Origin: an uncultured Pseudomonadales bacterium | GTDB taxonomy: Bacteria > Pseudomonadota > Gammaproteobacteria > Pseudomonadales > Cellvibrionaceae | Length of the DNA stretch: 64,000 nt | Assembly (NCBI GenBank): GCA_947488935.1 | Contig: CANLBN010000001.1 | Location: 186,001-250,000 of the forward strand | Direction: 5' to 3' | Part shown: piece after piece, positions 53,397 through 63,700 of the stretch | Layout of the letters: each line of letters opens with the position of its first letter | How positions within the stretch are numbered: the first letter of the stretch is position 1 | The notes under the pieces: generated by a model | Database searches by the model: none | Told to the model about the DNA's origin: nothing | What the model saw: only the letters and a program-made list of their open reading frames with translations | Program-made: the position numbers and the translations under genes

Positions 53397-54554
53397 ATGC
53401 AAGATCAATCCACACCTAAAGCACAAGAACATATATATAAATCACGCAAGACAATAGATATGTCCGATAGAGCTTTCCGTATCGGCGATGGCAACATCAG
53501 CGGTTATATCTCTTGCAGTCTCGGCTTGTTAAGCTTTTTTGCTGTTCTTTGCTATTTATTTCCTACTTATCTCACCACAACAGATTTACGTCAGGCCTAC
53601 AATGCTGAAACACTACAAATTATTCTCATGGCTGGCATATGGACATCATTAAGCTTTAGCTTAATCACATTTTTGCTCGGTAAGCGAAGAAAGCTTGGAG
53701 CGATTGGCTTTGTTTTTTCTTCAATTTCATTAATATTAGGCGGCTACAATGTTCCCGTCGGCGCAGTTGAGCCTAGCCCTCTCTCCCTTGGGCTTGACTG
53801 GTTAATACTGGCTTTAATTGCCTCGGTTGTTATTTTTACCTTTTTAGAAAAAATCTTCCCAAAATATAAAGAGCAAGCGATCTTGCGCCCCGAATGGCAA
53901 TTAGATCTCTGGTACTTTTGCTTTAATCATTTGCTGGTTGCGATCTTATTATTGATCGGTAATTATTTTGTTATCACAGTGTTTAACTGGGCGGCAAACT
54001 CACAACTACAAGAAGCGCTGCAAAGCTTACCAATTTGGTTACAAGTTCTCATTATTATTATTTGTGCCGACTTTGTACTTTATTGGTCACACCGCCTATT
54101 TCATGAAACACCTCGCCTATGGCGCTTTCATGCAGTACACCACTCTGTTGAATACATGGATTGGCTAGCAGGCTCACGCAATCATATTGTGCAAACAATT
54201 GTAGATCGCTCTGTTGCGATGGTACCACTTTACCTACTTGGCCCAGATAAAGCAGCACTCGATATCTATGTCACCTTTGCAGCCTTACAAGCCGTGATCG
54301 TGCACTCCAATATCAGCATCCCCTGGGGTCCACTCAAATACCTGTTAGTCACACCGCAGTATCATCATTGGCATCACAGCTCTGACAATCCCGCTATCGA
54401 CACGAATTACGCCGTACACCTCCCTCTGTTCGATAAATTATTTGGTACCTACCATATGCCAATGCAACATTGGCCAGCAGAGTACGGAACAACCAAACGA
54501 TTACCAAGAACTTTTTTGGGGCAGCTCTTATATCCCTTTAATAATAAAGAGTAA
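53397..54554 (+). CDS. Sterol desaturase / fatty acid hydroxylase family protein
   Basis: A 385-aa membrane protein with about six helices. The di-iron histidine motifs are HRLFH, HAVHH and HHWHH, in the order and spacing of the sterol desaturase/fatty acid hydroxylase family. The N-terminal 55 residues are hydrophilic, with a membrane pair to residue 110. The substrate is a lipid or a carotenoid-type ring; it cannot be told which. It converges with the acyltransferase-ligase fusion three bases further on. Confidence 0.9.
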   Translation: MQDQSTPKAQEHIYKSRKTIDMSDRAFRIGDGNISGYISCSLGLLSFFAVLCYLFPTYLTTTDLRQAYNAETLQIILMAGIWTSLSFSLITFLLGKRRKLGAIGFVFSSISLILGGYNVPVGAVEPSPLSLGLDWLILALIASVVIFTFLEKIFPKYKEQAILRPEWQLDLWYFCFNHLLVAILLLIGNYFVITVFNWAANSQLQEALQSLPIWLQVLIIIICADFVLYWSHRLFHETPRLWRFHAVHHSVEYMDWLAGSRNHIVQTIVDRSVAMVPLYLLGPDKAALDIYVTFAALQAVIVHSNISIPWGPLKYLLVTPQYHHWHHSSDNPAIDTNYAVHLPLFDKLFGTYHMPMQHWPAEYGTTKRLPRTFLGQLLYPFNNKE

Positions 54555-54557
54555 AAT

Positions 54558-57500
54558 CTATAGCGACTGTGCTAATTTTTTTGCCTGAGAAAAATCAACT
54601 TTGCCTGAGCCTAGCTTGGGCAAAGTCTCTACCGCCAACACCTCGCTGGGAATCAGCAATGGATTACAAGCATTAGCTAGCATGGCTTTTTTTACATCGC
54701 TTATAGCTAACGCAACTTCACTCAGTAAAATTATTTTTTCGCCTTTTTTATCATCGGGTAAATTAATGGCGATCACTTCGATATCCTTTAGCTCATCCTT
54801 ATCTTCTAAGTTACCTTCTAGAGCAGCACCTTCACTATCATTAGTGGAGTCGGCGCTCTGTAAAACTGGCGCATGATAAATAGCTAGGCTTGATTGTACT
54901 TTTTGCTCAACTTCCCCGAGGCTAATCATTTCGCCACCTATTTTTGCAAAGCGTGAGTAGCGATCAACAATGGTTAAAAAGCCATCTTTATCCAAATAAC
55001 CCTTATCACCCGTCACATACCAGCGAATACCCTCTATCTCAAGAATAACTTGTTGGGTTTTCTCCTCGTCATTTAAATAGCCTTGCATGACCTGAGCACC
55101 GCCAATTAAAATCATACCTGCATCACCTGTCGATAGTTCTTCTAATGTCTCAGGGTCTACAATCTTAAAGCTACTACCCGGCAAAGGCATGCCCACGGTA
55201 CCCGCCTTATCGCCAACTTGTATTTTCCAGTCCTCGGTCGATAACACAGTAGGAATATTCACACTCGCCACAGGCGTAGTTTCTGTTGCTCCATAACCTT
55301 CGTAAATTTCTTTATTAAATTTTTCTTTAAAGCTTTGGCGAACAGCGGGGTTTAGTCTTTCAGCACCCGAAACAACAAGGCGTAAACTATCAAACATAAG
55401 TGGGTGTACTTTATTATTTTTACAGTACAGGCGTAAAAACGTCGACGTGCCGCACATAATCGTTGCCCTATATTTAGCCACCGCTTTTGCAGTACCAACA
55501 GCATCAGTAGGGTCTGCATGACAAACAAGCGGCATACCTTCTATCAAAGGCATAAACTGTGTCACAGTTAAGCCAAAGGCATGAAACAATGGTAGCGATG
55601 CCATTACTGTATCGTCTTCACGAATATTGAGCACCTCCGAAATTTGTTTCAGGTTAGCCATAATATTTGTATGACTCAGTTGAATACCCTTGGGGCTACC
55701 TTCGCTCCCACTAGAGAATAACAAGGCCGCTGTGCTATTAGGATTAGATGAAGCAGAAAAAAGAATTTTTAGTATCTTAGCGGGCAATAATTTGACCGAC
55801 AAAAGAATCGACAGCATCTTCCACTTAGGTATTTTATTTTTTAACTCTTCTAAATAAACAACCTTATAAGGCGCTATTAATTCCTCTATATTTAAGCCTC
55901 GCTTTGCTAATTTAGACAAGAAAAGTTTAGAGGTATAAATTGTTTTAATGTCAGACTTTTCTATTGAAGATAAAAGCGCATCGCTACTCGCTGTATAGTT
56001 TAAATTGACAACGGTTTTTCCACTCAATAAAACAGCCATATTAGCCACTACACCACCCGAACTCGTAGGTAGGAGCAAGCCTATATTTGTTTCTTTACTT
56101 ATTTTTTTAATTTCTTTTGAAAAAGCAATAGCACCTACTAATGCTTTGTGCGTCGATAAATTTGGATTAAGGCTGTCCGCAATAGACAAGGTATCACCTT
56201 GGCGTTTAACAGTATCTATCCACGCATTAGGCAATGTCGGCAAGCCTTTTGCGTAAGCTTGCCAAGAGCTAATCGACAAATCAAACACTCTTCGTTTCAA
56301 CTCGCTCACATCGACGCTTTTTGATAAGGGTTGGCCAAATGCAACAATAAGATCTCGTCTAAAACCACCGCTTCTTAGACGTTTAAAATTCTCAGAGGAC
56401 ATTGAGAATTGACTTCCCCATAAACCACGCAGATAAAAGGGCAATATAACCACATCATCGCTTGCCACCTCGGCTGCGCGCTCATAGCCACGGCGAAATT
56501 CGGCAAGCTGACCGCTACGGCTTATCATCCCCTCAGGAAATAAACAAACCACTTCACCACCACTCAATAGCTCTGCAATATATTCCAATGTCTTTTGGCT
56601 ACTTTCCCCCGACTCAATGGGAATACAGCCGAACAATTTAAAAAACCATTGTAAGTACCAGCGATTATAAATACTTTTATGCATCACAAAACGAACAGGG
56701 CGTGGGCAGGCAATTTGTACAATAGCCCAATCAATCCAGCTAATATGATTCCCTAAAAGCAAGACGCCCTTTTTCTCTGGGATATTTTTCATACCATCGA
56801 CATTGACCCGATAGCGATGAGTCACGATATAGGCAAAAAGTAGGCGCACAATACTTTGCGGCAGTTTATAGACTGTGTAAAAACCACCAATAACAGCCAC
56901 AATAGCAATTAATATCAATAGGGTCTTAGGGCTAATTGCGAGTAGAGAAAAACTAGCCGTTAGCACCAAAAAGAATAGCATCGAGAAATTCTGCACCAAG
57001 TTACTTGCTGCCAGTAATCGACCTATCTCATTTTCTTTGGCATAAAATTGAATCAGTGAATTAAGCGGGACAATAAAGAAGCCTCCGGCTATACCAATAA
57101 ATAAAAAAGTAAGGCTCATACCTAAGACGCTATCGAGAGTGGGTAAGATACAAAGCCCCAGGGCAAAACCTAATGCGCCAACAGGTATCAAGCCAGTTTC
57201 GATATAATTTCGAGACAAGCGCCCAGCCAGCGCTGCACCCAGCGCAATACCCACACCACTCGCCCCTAGAATAGCTTGGATGACAACTGTATTTGTCTCT
57301 CCTAGCGTCATTTTGGCGAATGCAGGAAATGCCGCCAACATCACCTGCCCTACGGACCAAAAAACGGCCAGACCGATCATCGCCTCTCGAATCGCATGCC
57401 TGTGTAAGAGCGGCTTCAAGTTTTTGATAGCAGTTTTGCCTTTAAGGTAATCCCGTGTTGAGAACGACTGACTATGGTCGGTTTGCTCCTGCTGGGGCAG

Positions 57501-58100
57501 GCGATACATCATAATAAGTTCGATAACGCTGTTGATAACTAAGAGAAAACCAACGGGAACCAAATTGAGCAATATATCGCTTTTACTCGTCATACCCGTG
57601 GTATATAAAGACTCAAAAGCAACAGAAAATACAACAGTGCCCGCCAAAATGGCGACAATTGACACAGACTGAACTAAACCATTTGCCTGTGCGAGACGCT
57701 GCTTACCAAACAGGCCCTTGATGTAGCCATATTTAGCAGGAGAATAAAATGCGGATTGAACCGCCAACAAAAATGTCATAGCAAATGCAGGCCAAAACCA
57801 ACCGAGGGCATAACAGGCGGTAATACCCAGTGTTAGGCCAACTGCGGCCCATGCAGAAAGCTTCATGGTTTGGTTTTTAGGGTATTTATCGCTGACAAAA
57901 CCTGCAGGGCTAAAAAGAAGTATAAAAGGCAATAAGATAAGTGCGTTAAGGATCGCCGTTAAAATGACTTGCTCAGGTCCATCGTAAACTTTAAAAATAG
58001 TGTTCTGAATAATGATTTTATGCCCTAAGTCGACAAAGGCATTGAGAAAGACAGCCACTAAAAAAGGGATGGCGCCCAGCGTTCGAATCAAACTTGGCAT
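54558..58100 (-). CDS. MFS-PlsC-Aas fusion: lysophospholipid flippase, acyltransferase, acyl-ACP ligase
   Basis: About 1180 aa from the ATG at 58100 (MPSLIRTLGAIPFLVAV); an ATG at 58124 adds eight residues. Three domains occur in order. The first is an LplT-like MFS transporter with 12 helices (1-410). The second is a PlsC acyltransferase with HX4D in NHISWIDW near 450 and FPEG near 525. The third is an AMP-binding acyl-ACP synthetase with SSGSEGSPKG near 800, GYGATETTP and VTGDKGYLD. It should recover lysophosphatidylethanolamine, reacylating it after flipping. E. coli uses two genes, lplT and aas. Confidence 0.93.
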   Translation of the reverse strand: MPSLIRTLGAIPFLVAVFLNAFVDLGHKIIIQNTIFKVYDGPEQVILTAILNALILLPFILLFSPAGFVSDKYPKNQTMKLSAWAAVGLTLGITACYALGWFWPAFAMTFLLAVQSAFYSPAKYGYIKGLFGKQRLAQANGLVQSVSIVAILAGTVVFSVAFESLYTTGMTSKSDILLNLVPVGFLLVINSVIELIMMYRLPQQEQTDHSQSFSTRDYLKGKTAIKNLKPLLHRHAIREAMIGLAVFWSVGQVMLAAFPAFAKMTLGETNTVVIQAILGASGVGIALGAALAGRLSRNYIETGLIPVGALGFALGLCILPTLDSVLGMSLTFLFIGIAGGFFIVPLNSLIQFYAKENEIGRLLAASNLVQNFSMLFFLVLTASFSLLAISPKTLLILIAIVAVIGGFYTVYKLPQSIVRLLFAYIVTHRYRVNVDGMKNIPEKKGVLLLGNHISWIDWAIVQIACPRPVRFVMHKSIYNRWYLQWFFKLFGCIPIESGESSQKTLEYIAELLSGGEVVCLFPEGMISRSGQLAEFRRGYERAAEVASDDVVILPFYLRGLWGSQFSMSSENFKRLRSGGFRRDLIVAFGQPLSKSVDVSELKRRVFDLSISSWQAYAKGLPTLPNAWIDTVKRQGDTLSIADSLNPNLSTHKALVGAIAFSKEIKKISKETNIGLLLPTSSGGVVANMAVLLSGKTVVNLNYTASSDALLSSIEKSDIKTIYTSKLFLSKLAKRGLNIEELIAPYKVVYLEELKNKIPKWKMLSILLSVKLLPAKILKILFSASSNPNSTAALLFSSGSEGSPKGIQLSHTNIMANLKQISEVLNIREDDTVMASLPLFHAFGLTVTQFMPLIEGMPLVCHADPTDAVGTAKAVAKYRATIMCGTSTFLRLYCKNNKVHPLMFDSLRLVVSGAERLNPAVRQSFKEKFNKEIYEGYGATETTPVASVNIPTVLSTEDWKIQVGDKAGTVGMPLPGSSFKIVDPETLEELSTGDAGMILIGGAQVMQGYLNDEEKTQQVILEIEGIRWYVTGDKGYLDKDGFLTIVDRYSRFAKIGGEMISLGEVEQKVQSSLAIYHAPVLQSADSTNDSEGAALEGNLEDKDELKDIEVIAINLPDDKKGEKIILLSEVALAISDVKKAMLANACNPLLIPSEVLAVETLPKLGSGKVDFSQAKKLAQSL

Positions 58101-58354
58101 AACAGAAAATCCTTTATATAACAAAAGCGTAGATTGCTTAAAAGATACTAAATATACAACTTAAAACAGATAAGTAGAGCAGAAAGCCACCAAAAGAATT
58201 ATTATATGATACTTTAAATGAGAAGCTAGGATAACGTCTGGCTTAGTCAACGTCTCCTATGATTATTTATTATTGACACTTATCTCAGGCGACTAAGTTA
58301 AGCACATAATAGCCTAAGCGGCCAAACATCACATATTGTTAGCAGAGAATAACC

Positions 58355-59086
58355 ATGGCACAAATTCAAACTCTCGTAAAAACACTAAAAAAGCAACTCA
58401 AAGCTCACGGCAAGACATACGTCGATGTCGCTGATGCACTAGAGTTGAGCGAAGCATCGGTTAAGCGCTTATTTGCTGAACAAAATTTCACACTACAGAG
58501 GCTCGATGCCATCAGCCAGTTAATCGGTTTGCAAATATCCGATTTAGTAAACCTTATGCTCCAAGAGCAGCCGCAGCTAGTACAGTTAACCACCGAGCAA
58601 GAGCATGAAATAATCAGCGACCCTCTGTTACTGATGATTACTGTCAATGTAATGAGCGGGCTTGATTTTAAAGATCTGACCAAGAAATATAATATCAACG
58701 AGGCGAGCTGCATTCAAAAGCTCGCGCAACTTGATCGCTTAAAAATAATAGAGCTATTACCCAAGAATCACATCAAGTTATTGATATCACCCAATTTTTC
58801 CTGGATACCGAATGGGCCTATACAAAACTTTTACCAACAACAATTAGAGAGAGAGTTTTTTCAGAGCCATTTTGACAGAAAAAATGAAAAACTGATTGTA
58901 TTAAATGGCTTATTAACCGATGCTTCGAACAGCGAGCTACAAAAGAAAATGCAAATCGTAGCCAATAAATTCAATGAGTTGATTAAGGAAGATATACCTG
59001 TACCAATAGACAATAAATATGGAACGACCGCTGTTATCGCGTTAAGACGTTGGCAATTTAGTTTATTTGACGATTACTTAAAATAA
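58355..59086 (+). CDS. Helix-turn-helix transcriptional regulator
   Basis: A 243-aa regulator with an N-terminal XRE-like helix-turn-helix (about 8-60, TYVDVADALELSEASVKRLFAEQNFTLQRLDAIS). The remainder (90-243) is helical and may be a second winged-helix-like region (LTKKYNINEASCIQKLAQLDRLKII). The ligand and targets are unknown. It is divergent from the fusion gene at 54558-58100, so control of that gene is possible. A cupin gene follows 26 bases later. Confidence 0.85.
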   Translation: MAQIQTLVKTLKKQLKAHGKTYVDVADALELSEASVKRLFAEQNFTLQRLDAISQLIGLQISDLVNLMLQEQPQLVQLTTEQEHEIISDPLLLMITVNVMSGLDFKDLTKKYNINEASCIQKLAQLDRLKIIELLPKNHIKLLISPNFSWIPNGPIQNFYQQQLEREFFQSHFDRKNEKLIVLNGLLTDASNSELQKKMQIVANKFNELIKEDIPVPIDNKYGTTAVIALRRWQFSLFDDYLK

Positions 59087-59112
59087 AAATAATCTAGAGA
59101 TGAGATTTGATT

Positions 59113-59520
59113 ATGGCCAGTAACAAAAAAACACCATCATTTGTTATTAATGAAAACAACTGCGAACAAGAAAAGTGGCCCGACAAATCTCGAGGCGACA
59201 TCAAATGGAAAACACTCATTAGTGGCGACAAGATGGCGAGCAATGGCTTAAGCTGCGGCGTTGCGGAGTTATCAGAAAAAGAATCATCACTGCGCTTACA
59301 CCAACATGCAATACCCGAAGTTTATTACATATTGGAAGGCGAAGGCCTAATGCGTATTAACGACAAAACCTTTGATGTCTCAACAGGCTCAACCATTTAC
59401 ATCCCCAATAATGCGCTTCACCAAATAACCAATACCAGCAAAGAACCCCTACGCTTTTTTTATGTTTTTCCAACCAACACCTTTGCCGATGTTGAATATA
59501 ATTTTATCCACGAAAATTAA
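59113..59520 (+). CDS. Cupin-domain protein
   Basis: A 135-aa protein from the ATG at 59113; a TTG at 59107 is in frame. The cupin motif is LRLHQHAIPEVYYILEGEG with two histidines and a glutamate for metal, and the second motif is IYIPNNALHQITNTS. Small single-cupin proteins bind small ligands or metals; the substrate is not known. It is placed between a regulator and a pseudouridine synthase gene, five bases before the latter. Confidence 0.88.
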   Translation: MASNKKTPSFVINENNCEQEKWPDKSRGDIKWKTLISGDKMASNGLSCGVAELSEKESSLRLHQHAIPEVYYILEGEGLMRINDKTFDVSTGSTIYIPNNALHQITNTSKEPLRFFYVFPTNTFADVEYNFIHEN

Positions 59521-59525
59521 CCAGC

Positions 59526-60239
59526 ATGCCAAGTATACGCACACGACTCGATCGCTTTTTAATAGAAAAAGAACACCTAAATAATAGAGAGGTACGTTTA
59601 TTACTGGCTCAAAAAAGAATAATCATTGATGGCACAAATGCGCACAGCATGAACCAAGCTGTACATAAATATACAAAGATTCAAATAGATCAAAAAATCA
59701 TACAAAACAATAGGCCCTGCTATATAAAACTCTACAAACCTAAAGGTATTGTCAGCGCCACTAAAGATAGTAAGCACAAAACGGTTATTGATTTATTAAC
59801 GGCCAGCGAATCTAAAGACTTGCATATTGCAGGGAGGCTGGACTTTAATTCTACCGGGCTAATATTATTAACCAATGATGGTCGTTGGTCGCGAAAGCTA
59901 TCATCCCCTGAGTCTGATATAGAAAAACGTTATCATGTAACGGTAGACAAGCCCATTAGCCAAAAAGTTATCGACAGCTTTAATACTGGCATTTACTTTG
60001 CGTTTGAAAATATTACAACACGCCCCGCTCTATTAATTATCAAAGACGAATACAGCGCCGAGGTGATACTTAAAGAGGGAAAATACCATCAAATAAAGCG
60101 TATGTTTGGCCATTTTCAGATAGAGGTATTAAACCTACATCGATTATCGATTGGCCCTATCGAACTCGACCACGACCTACATGAAGGAGAGAGCAAACAT
60201 TTAAGCCCCGAAGAAATCGATAGTGTTTTAAAAGAGTGA
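59526..60239 (+). CDS. RsuA/RluB-type pseudouridine synthase
   Basis: A 237-aa enzyme with an N-terminal S4 domain (about 1-60, RTRLDRFLIEKEHLNNREVRLLLAQ) and a catalytic domain with aspartate in GRLDFNSTGLILLTNDG. It isomerises uridine in rRNA. The order of motifs (YIKLYKPKGIVS, KYHQIKRMF) is that of RsuA, but the exact target rRNA position cannot be told. It starts five bases after the cupin gene, so they are co-transcribed. Confidence 0.9.
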   Translation: MPSIRTRLDRFLIEKEHLNNREVRLLLAQKRIIIDGTNAHSMNQAVHKYTKIQIDQKIIQNNRPCYIKLYKPKGIVSATKDSKHKTVIDLLTASESKDLHIAGRLDFNSTGLILLTNDGRWSRKLSSPESDIEKRYHVTVDKPISQKVIDSFNTGIYFAFENITTRPALLIIKDEYSAEVILKEGKYHQIKRMFGHFQIEVLNLHRLSIGPIELDHDLHEGESKHLSPEEIDSVLKE

Positions 60240-60244
60240 GATAG

Positions 60245-61507
60245 CTATTTTCTACTTAACAGTAATTGAATGTTATCTTGATCTATTTGAAAGCGAAATT
60301 GCCCTAAAATATTCATCCCTAATAAACCATCAACATTGGAAGATAATGAAAAATCCAACACAGCAACCGGGGTATTTTTTAACACATAAGGCCCAATTTT
60401 AAGCTCTGAAAATTCATAGACAGTGCCCTTAGTAACCCCATTAGCGGTTTGGAAAAGTCGACTACCAATCTCTCTCACATCAACACTTGAGCTCAACGCG
60501 GCAAATGAACTCTTGGATAAGGTTGTGAGCGATGCACCTGTATCAATGAGCAGAGTTACATTGTCTCTGCGCCCCACTCCTAAACCCACTAAATATTGAT
60601 TACCACTTTGGGCTAAAGCAACCTTGCTGGCATTTCGCCAAGGGTTATTATTCGTCGGAAAATTATCTTTTTCGAGTAACTCTGCTAGTAATTGGCGCGC
60701 CTTACTCCCCACGACACTATCGTTTTTTATAGGCTCTAATTGGTCAATGGCCGCATCTTTATCACCTAAATTACGATATATCACTGCATGGCGATATTCG
60801 TATTGCGCCGTTAATAGCCCAGAAAACTCTATATGCGCATATAGGTTACTCAGAGAAATCCAATCTTCATTTTGTGAAAAGTAGTTATCACTGGCTTGCA
60901 CAAATTGAGCAAAACCACGGCTAATTTTTTGCAAATCATTATCATCATAGGCATAGCTTTTAACTAACTGATAAACATTAACAGCCTCAATATAAGAACC
61001 ATTGAGCTGATTAAAATTAGCAAGCAACAACAAGACATCAATATCATTATAGTAGGCCGATAAAAAACTATCGCTCGCCTGTGAAAAAGCACTACTCTCG
61101 TTATTACCTATCAAACCTTTTAGGTGGCCCAAAAATATATCCTTTAACCCAGCAAGCACTTTAGGCTTGTTTACACGTTCATATTCTTGGTACAAAAGTA
61201 TTGCTTCGTCATAACTGGCGTCTTTTAACAAAGCGATAAACCGCTGCTCCGTTGTTTTTGGCTTATTACTGGCTAAAACTTCTACAGAGGTCTCGTTAGG
61301 TGATTGGACTCCATTTGGGAAAGACGCAATGCTAGACTCCTCCACGAGCGAATCTTGATTGGCACTTTCTGCCCCATCATTATAAACACTACCATCGGCC
61401 TCGTAGGCTTCGGGATATGCCAAATGCGAGCTCCATAGTACATTGGCAAACCATCCCATTGTAAAACTCATAGCAGCAACACTAACAAACAACAAAAAAT
61501 TCTTCAT
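60245..61507 (-). CDS. Retropepsin-like aspartic protease with TPR-like region
   Basis: A 420-aa protein with an N-terminal membrane anchor (1-24, LLFVSVAAMSFTMGWFANV), a helical repeat region with TPR-like character (100-280, SYDEAILLYQEYER, NYFSQNEDWISLSNLYAHI) and a C-terminal retropepsin-like domain with LLIDTGASLTTL near 325 and the end GLLGMNILGQFRFQID. Only one DTG motif is present, so activity would need a dimer. It probably acts in the periplasm. The pseudouridine synthase gene ends six bases away, convergent. Confidence 0.88.
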   Translation of the reverse strand: MKNFLLFVSVAAMSFTMGWFANVLWSSHLAYPEAYEADGSVYNDGAESANQDSLVEESSIASFPNGVQSPNETSVEVLASNKPKTTEQRFIALLKDASYDEAILLYQEYERVNKPKVLAGLKDIFLGHLKGLIGNNESSAFSQASDSFLSAYYNDIDVLLLLANFNQLNGSYIEAVNVYQLVKSYAYDDNDLQKISRGFAQFVQASDNYFSQNEDWISLSNLYAHIEFSGLLTAQYEYRHAVIYRNLGDKDAAIDQLEPIKNDSVVGSKARQLLAELLEKDNFPTNNNPWRNASKVALAQSGNQYLVGLGVGRRDNVTLLIDTGASLTTLSKSSFAALSSSVDVREIGSRLFQTANGVTKGTVYEFSELKIGPYVLKNTPVAVLDFSLSSNVDGLLGMNILGQFRFQIDQDNIQLLLSRK

Positions 61508-61678
61508 AGGGTAGCGTTTATATCCTCAACATAATGGCTGTAATACTACTCGATGCTCTAATAGACACTATAACGATCAAGTTGTTAGCAATAAACTCAT
61601 ATTACCAAGTAGTTGTAATTTTGTATTTAATAGGCAAAATATACAAATATCTAACAATTATAAAATATGAGCCTCTAA

Positions 61679-62323
61679 TTGAAAAAACTACAACATCTCT
61701 TTGACAGCAATCTCAAATGGGCAAATCAACGAAAACAGGAGGATCCTGAATTCTTTTCGCAACTCTCCCAACAACAGGCGCCCGAATACCTCTGGATTGG
61801 TTGCTCTGACAGCCGAGTACCGGCCAACCAGATTGTTAATCTCCCTCCAGGAGAAGTCTTTGTCCACCGCAATATTGCCAACGTAGTCGTTCATACCGAT
61901 TTGAATTGTCTATCCGTCATCCAATATTCTGTCGATATACTTAAGGTAAAACATATTATTGTTTGTGGGCATTATGGTTGCGGTGGTATAAAAGCCGCTA
62001 TGGAGCGAGATGATCATGGCCTTATTGATAACTGGCTACGTCATATAAAAGATGTAGGCCGCTTTAATGCCGACCAATTAAAAGGCTTAAACGATAAAGA
62101 AAGAATGGACCGGCTATGCGAGCTTAACGTTATCGAACAAGTCTCTAATGTTTGTAATTCATCCATTGTCCAAAAAGCGTGGAATAACGGCGCGAACCTC
62201 ACCGTTCACGGTTGGATATATGGTATCAATAACGGCATTATTAAAGACTTAGAAACCAGTATATCTTCTGTAGAGGAGCTAAAAAAACGCAACCATAACT
62301 CTCACGCTTTACCCGAGAATTAA
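61679..62323 (+). CDS. can: Beta-type carbonic anhydrase
   Basis: A 214-aa beta-carbonic anhydrase that interconverts CO2 and bicarbonate. Zinc ligands are C42 and D44 in CSDSRVPANQI and H98, C101 in CGHYGCGG; the set is intact. A TTG at 61679 is the only plausible start, with a weak upstream GAG; the nearest upstream ATG is in another frame and stops at once. Transcribed alone, with a 171-base region before it. Confidence 0.92.
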   Translation: MKKLQHLFDSNLKWANQRKQEDPEFFSQLSQQQAPEYLWIGCSDSRVPANQIVNLPPGEVFVHRNIANVVVHTDLNCLSVIQYSVDILKVKHIIVCGHYGCGGIKAAMERDDHGLIDNWLRHIKDVGRFNADQLKGLNDKERMDRLCELNVIEQVSNVCNSSIVQKAWNNGANLTVHGWIYGINNGIIKDLETSISSVEELKKRNHNSHALPEN

Positions 62324-62494
62324 AAGCCATCTGGCTGTATTAACAGATTGATTTTAATATTACCCCCTTCAAAAAAACAAATGCTCGATACAATATTTAC
62401 GAATTTATTGATGTAGTATTGAGCTGTTACCCAATGCGCTTTTATACATGCTCTAATCATTGCTTTTACACATTCAGTGAATAGGAGCAGCACA

Positions 62495-63055
62495 ATGAGT
62501 AAAGTGTTAATGATTACAGGTGACTTTGTTGAAGACTATGAAAATATGGTGCCATTCCAAGCGCTTATAGCAATGGGGCACACCGTCGATGCCGTCTGCC
62601 CAGATAAACGCGTAGGAGAAAACATAGCAACGGCTATCCACGACTTTGAGGGCGATCAAACCTATACTGAAAAACGCGGCCATAATTTTACATTAAACGC
62701 GACCTTTGCCGACATACAGTCAAGCGACTACGATGCACTCTACTTACCTGGAGGCCGCTCACCGGAGTACCTTCGGTTAAATGCTCGGGTTATTGAAATT
62801 ATTCGGGAGTTTTTTGATGCAAAAAAACCGGTAGCCTCTATTTGCCACGGGCCACAATTATTAACCGCCGCCGATGTTATTAGCGAAAGAAAAGTCTCCG
62901 CCTATCCTGCCTGCGAACCCGAGGTAAAACAAGCTGGCGCAACATATGTTAACCTCGAAATGCACGATGCAATAACAGATGGAAATTTGGTGACAGCACC
63001 TGCATGGCCTGCCCATCCAGAATTTTTAAAGCAATTTAATTTATTATTGGTATAA
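62495..63055 (+). CDS. DJ-1/PfpI family protein
   Basis: A 186-aa protein from the ATG at 62495 with GGAG nine bases upstream. Features are [20 protein letters not shown], the glutamate-rich EKRGHNF region, [14 protein letters not shown] and the nucleophile cysteine in [15 protein letters not shown]. This branch resembles PfpI/YhbO-type proteins, which act as deglycases or proteases in stress. The substrate is not known. A ribbon-helix-helix gene follows three bases later. Confidence 0.9.
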   Translation: MSKVLMITGDFVEDYENMVPFQALIAMGHTVDAVCPDKRVGENIATAIHDFEGDQTYTEKRGHNFTLNATFADIQSSDYDALYLPGGRSPEYLRLNARVIEIIREFFDAKKPVASICHGPQLLTAADVISERKVSAYPACEPEVKQAGATYVNLEMHDAITDGNLVTAPAWPAHPEFLKQFNLLLV

Positions 63056-63058
63056 AAT

Positions 63059-63460
63059 ATGTGTGGCTTATTTATTGAAGCTGATGATAGCTTGTGGAAA
63101 TCATCGACTCGATCAATGCGAGTCGATGGCGTTGTTACCTCAATAAGACTAGAGAAGTTTTTCTGGCTTCTACTAGAAGAGATTTCTTTCAGAGATAATC
63201 TATCGGTCGCTCAATTAACAACAAAACTTTACCTTGAGGCTATCGATGCCGAACACGATATCGCTAACTTTACCTCTTTTTTAAGGGTTTGCTGTTCGAG
63301 GTACTTATCACTCATTGCAGACAAACAATTAGAACGAGACGAGCTAACGCCCCTTGCCGAAATGCAACCCACATCTATATTGGAAGCAGAGGCAAAAAAC
63401 CTTACAAAAAGACAGCAAGCTATTAGCCTACAGCGCACCCATAACGGTACTCTTAATTAA
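63059..63460 (+). CDS. Ribbon-helix-helix domain protein
   Basis: A 133-aa protein with a ribbon-helix-helix DNA-binding pattern in the first half (MRVDGVVTSIRLEKFFWLLLEEISFRDNLSVAQLTTKLYLEA), as in RHH_4 proteins, and an arginine/glutamine-rich tail. It begins three bases after the DJ-1/PfpI stop and is probably coupled to it. It may regulate the pair or serve an unrelated role. I place it in the family on the alternating strand and helix pattern only. Confidence 0.75.
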   Translation: MCGLFIEADDSLWKSSTRSMRVDGVVTSIRLEKFFWLLLEEISFRDNLSVAQLTTKLYLEAIDAEHDIANFTSFLRVCCSRYLSLIADKQLERDELTPLAEMQPTSILEAEAKNLTKRQQAISLQRTHNGTLN

Positions 63461-63589
63461 AAAACTGGCAGCCCTTATATACTAGTCTGTCAGCTACCCC
63501 CCATTCAATAAATACCAATATCTGAGTCACTCATAAAGTGCAGTATAGAAATATAGTTATAATAAAAAATAGTTAAAATGACAATATAA

Positions 63590-63634
63590 GGTCTCATGAG
63601 CAAGATATTCAAGTGGCTTCTTTTTAACAGTAAG
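63590..63634 (+). repeat. Imperfect direct repeat, copy 1
   Basis: Begins GGTCTC and ends with TGGCTTCTTTT-TA-ACAGTAAG; the related copy at 63701-63738 has CT in place of TA, so 19 of 21 bases match in this part. The middle is longer here by seven bases. The ATG at 63596 lies in it. Confidence 0.6.
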
Positions 63635-63700
63635 AAAATTTAACCGATTGATTTTAAAGGAAATACTTATGCCGTTTGAGTGCATAGAAGACCCCACTGA

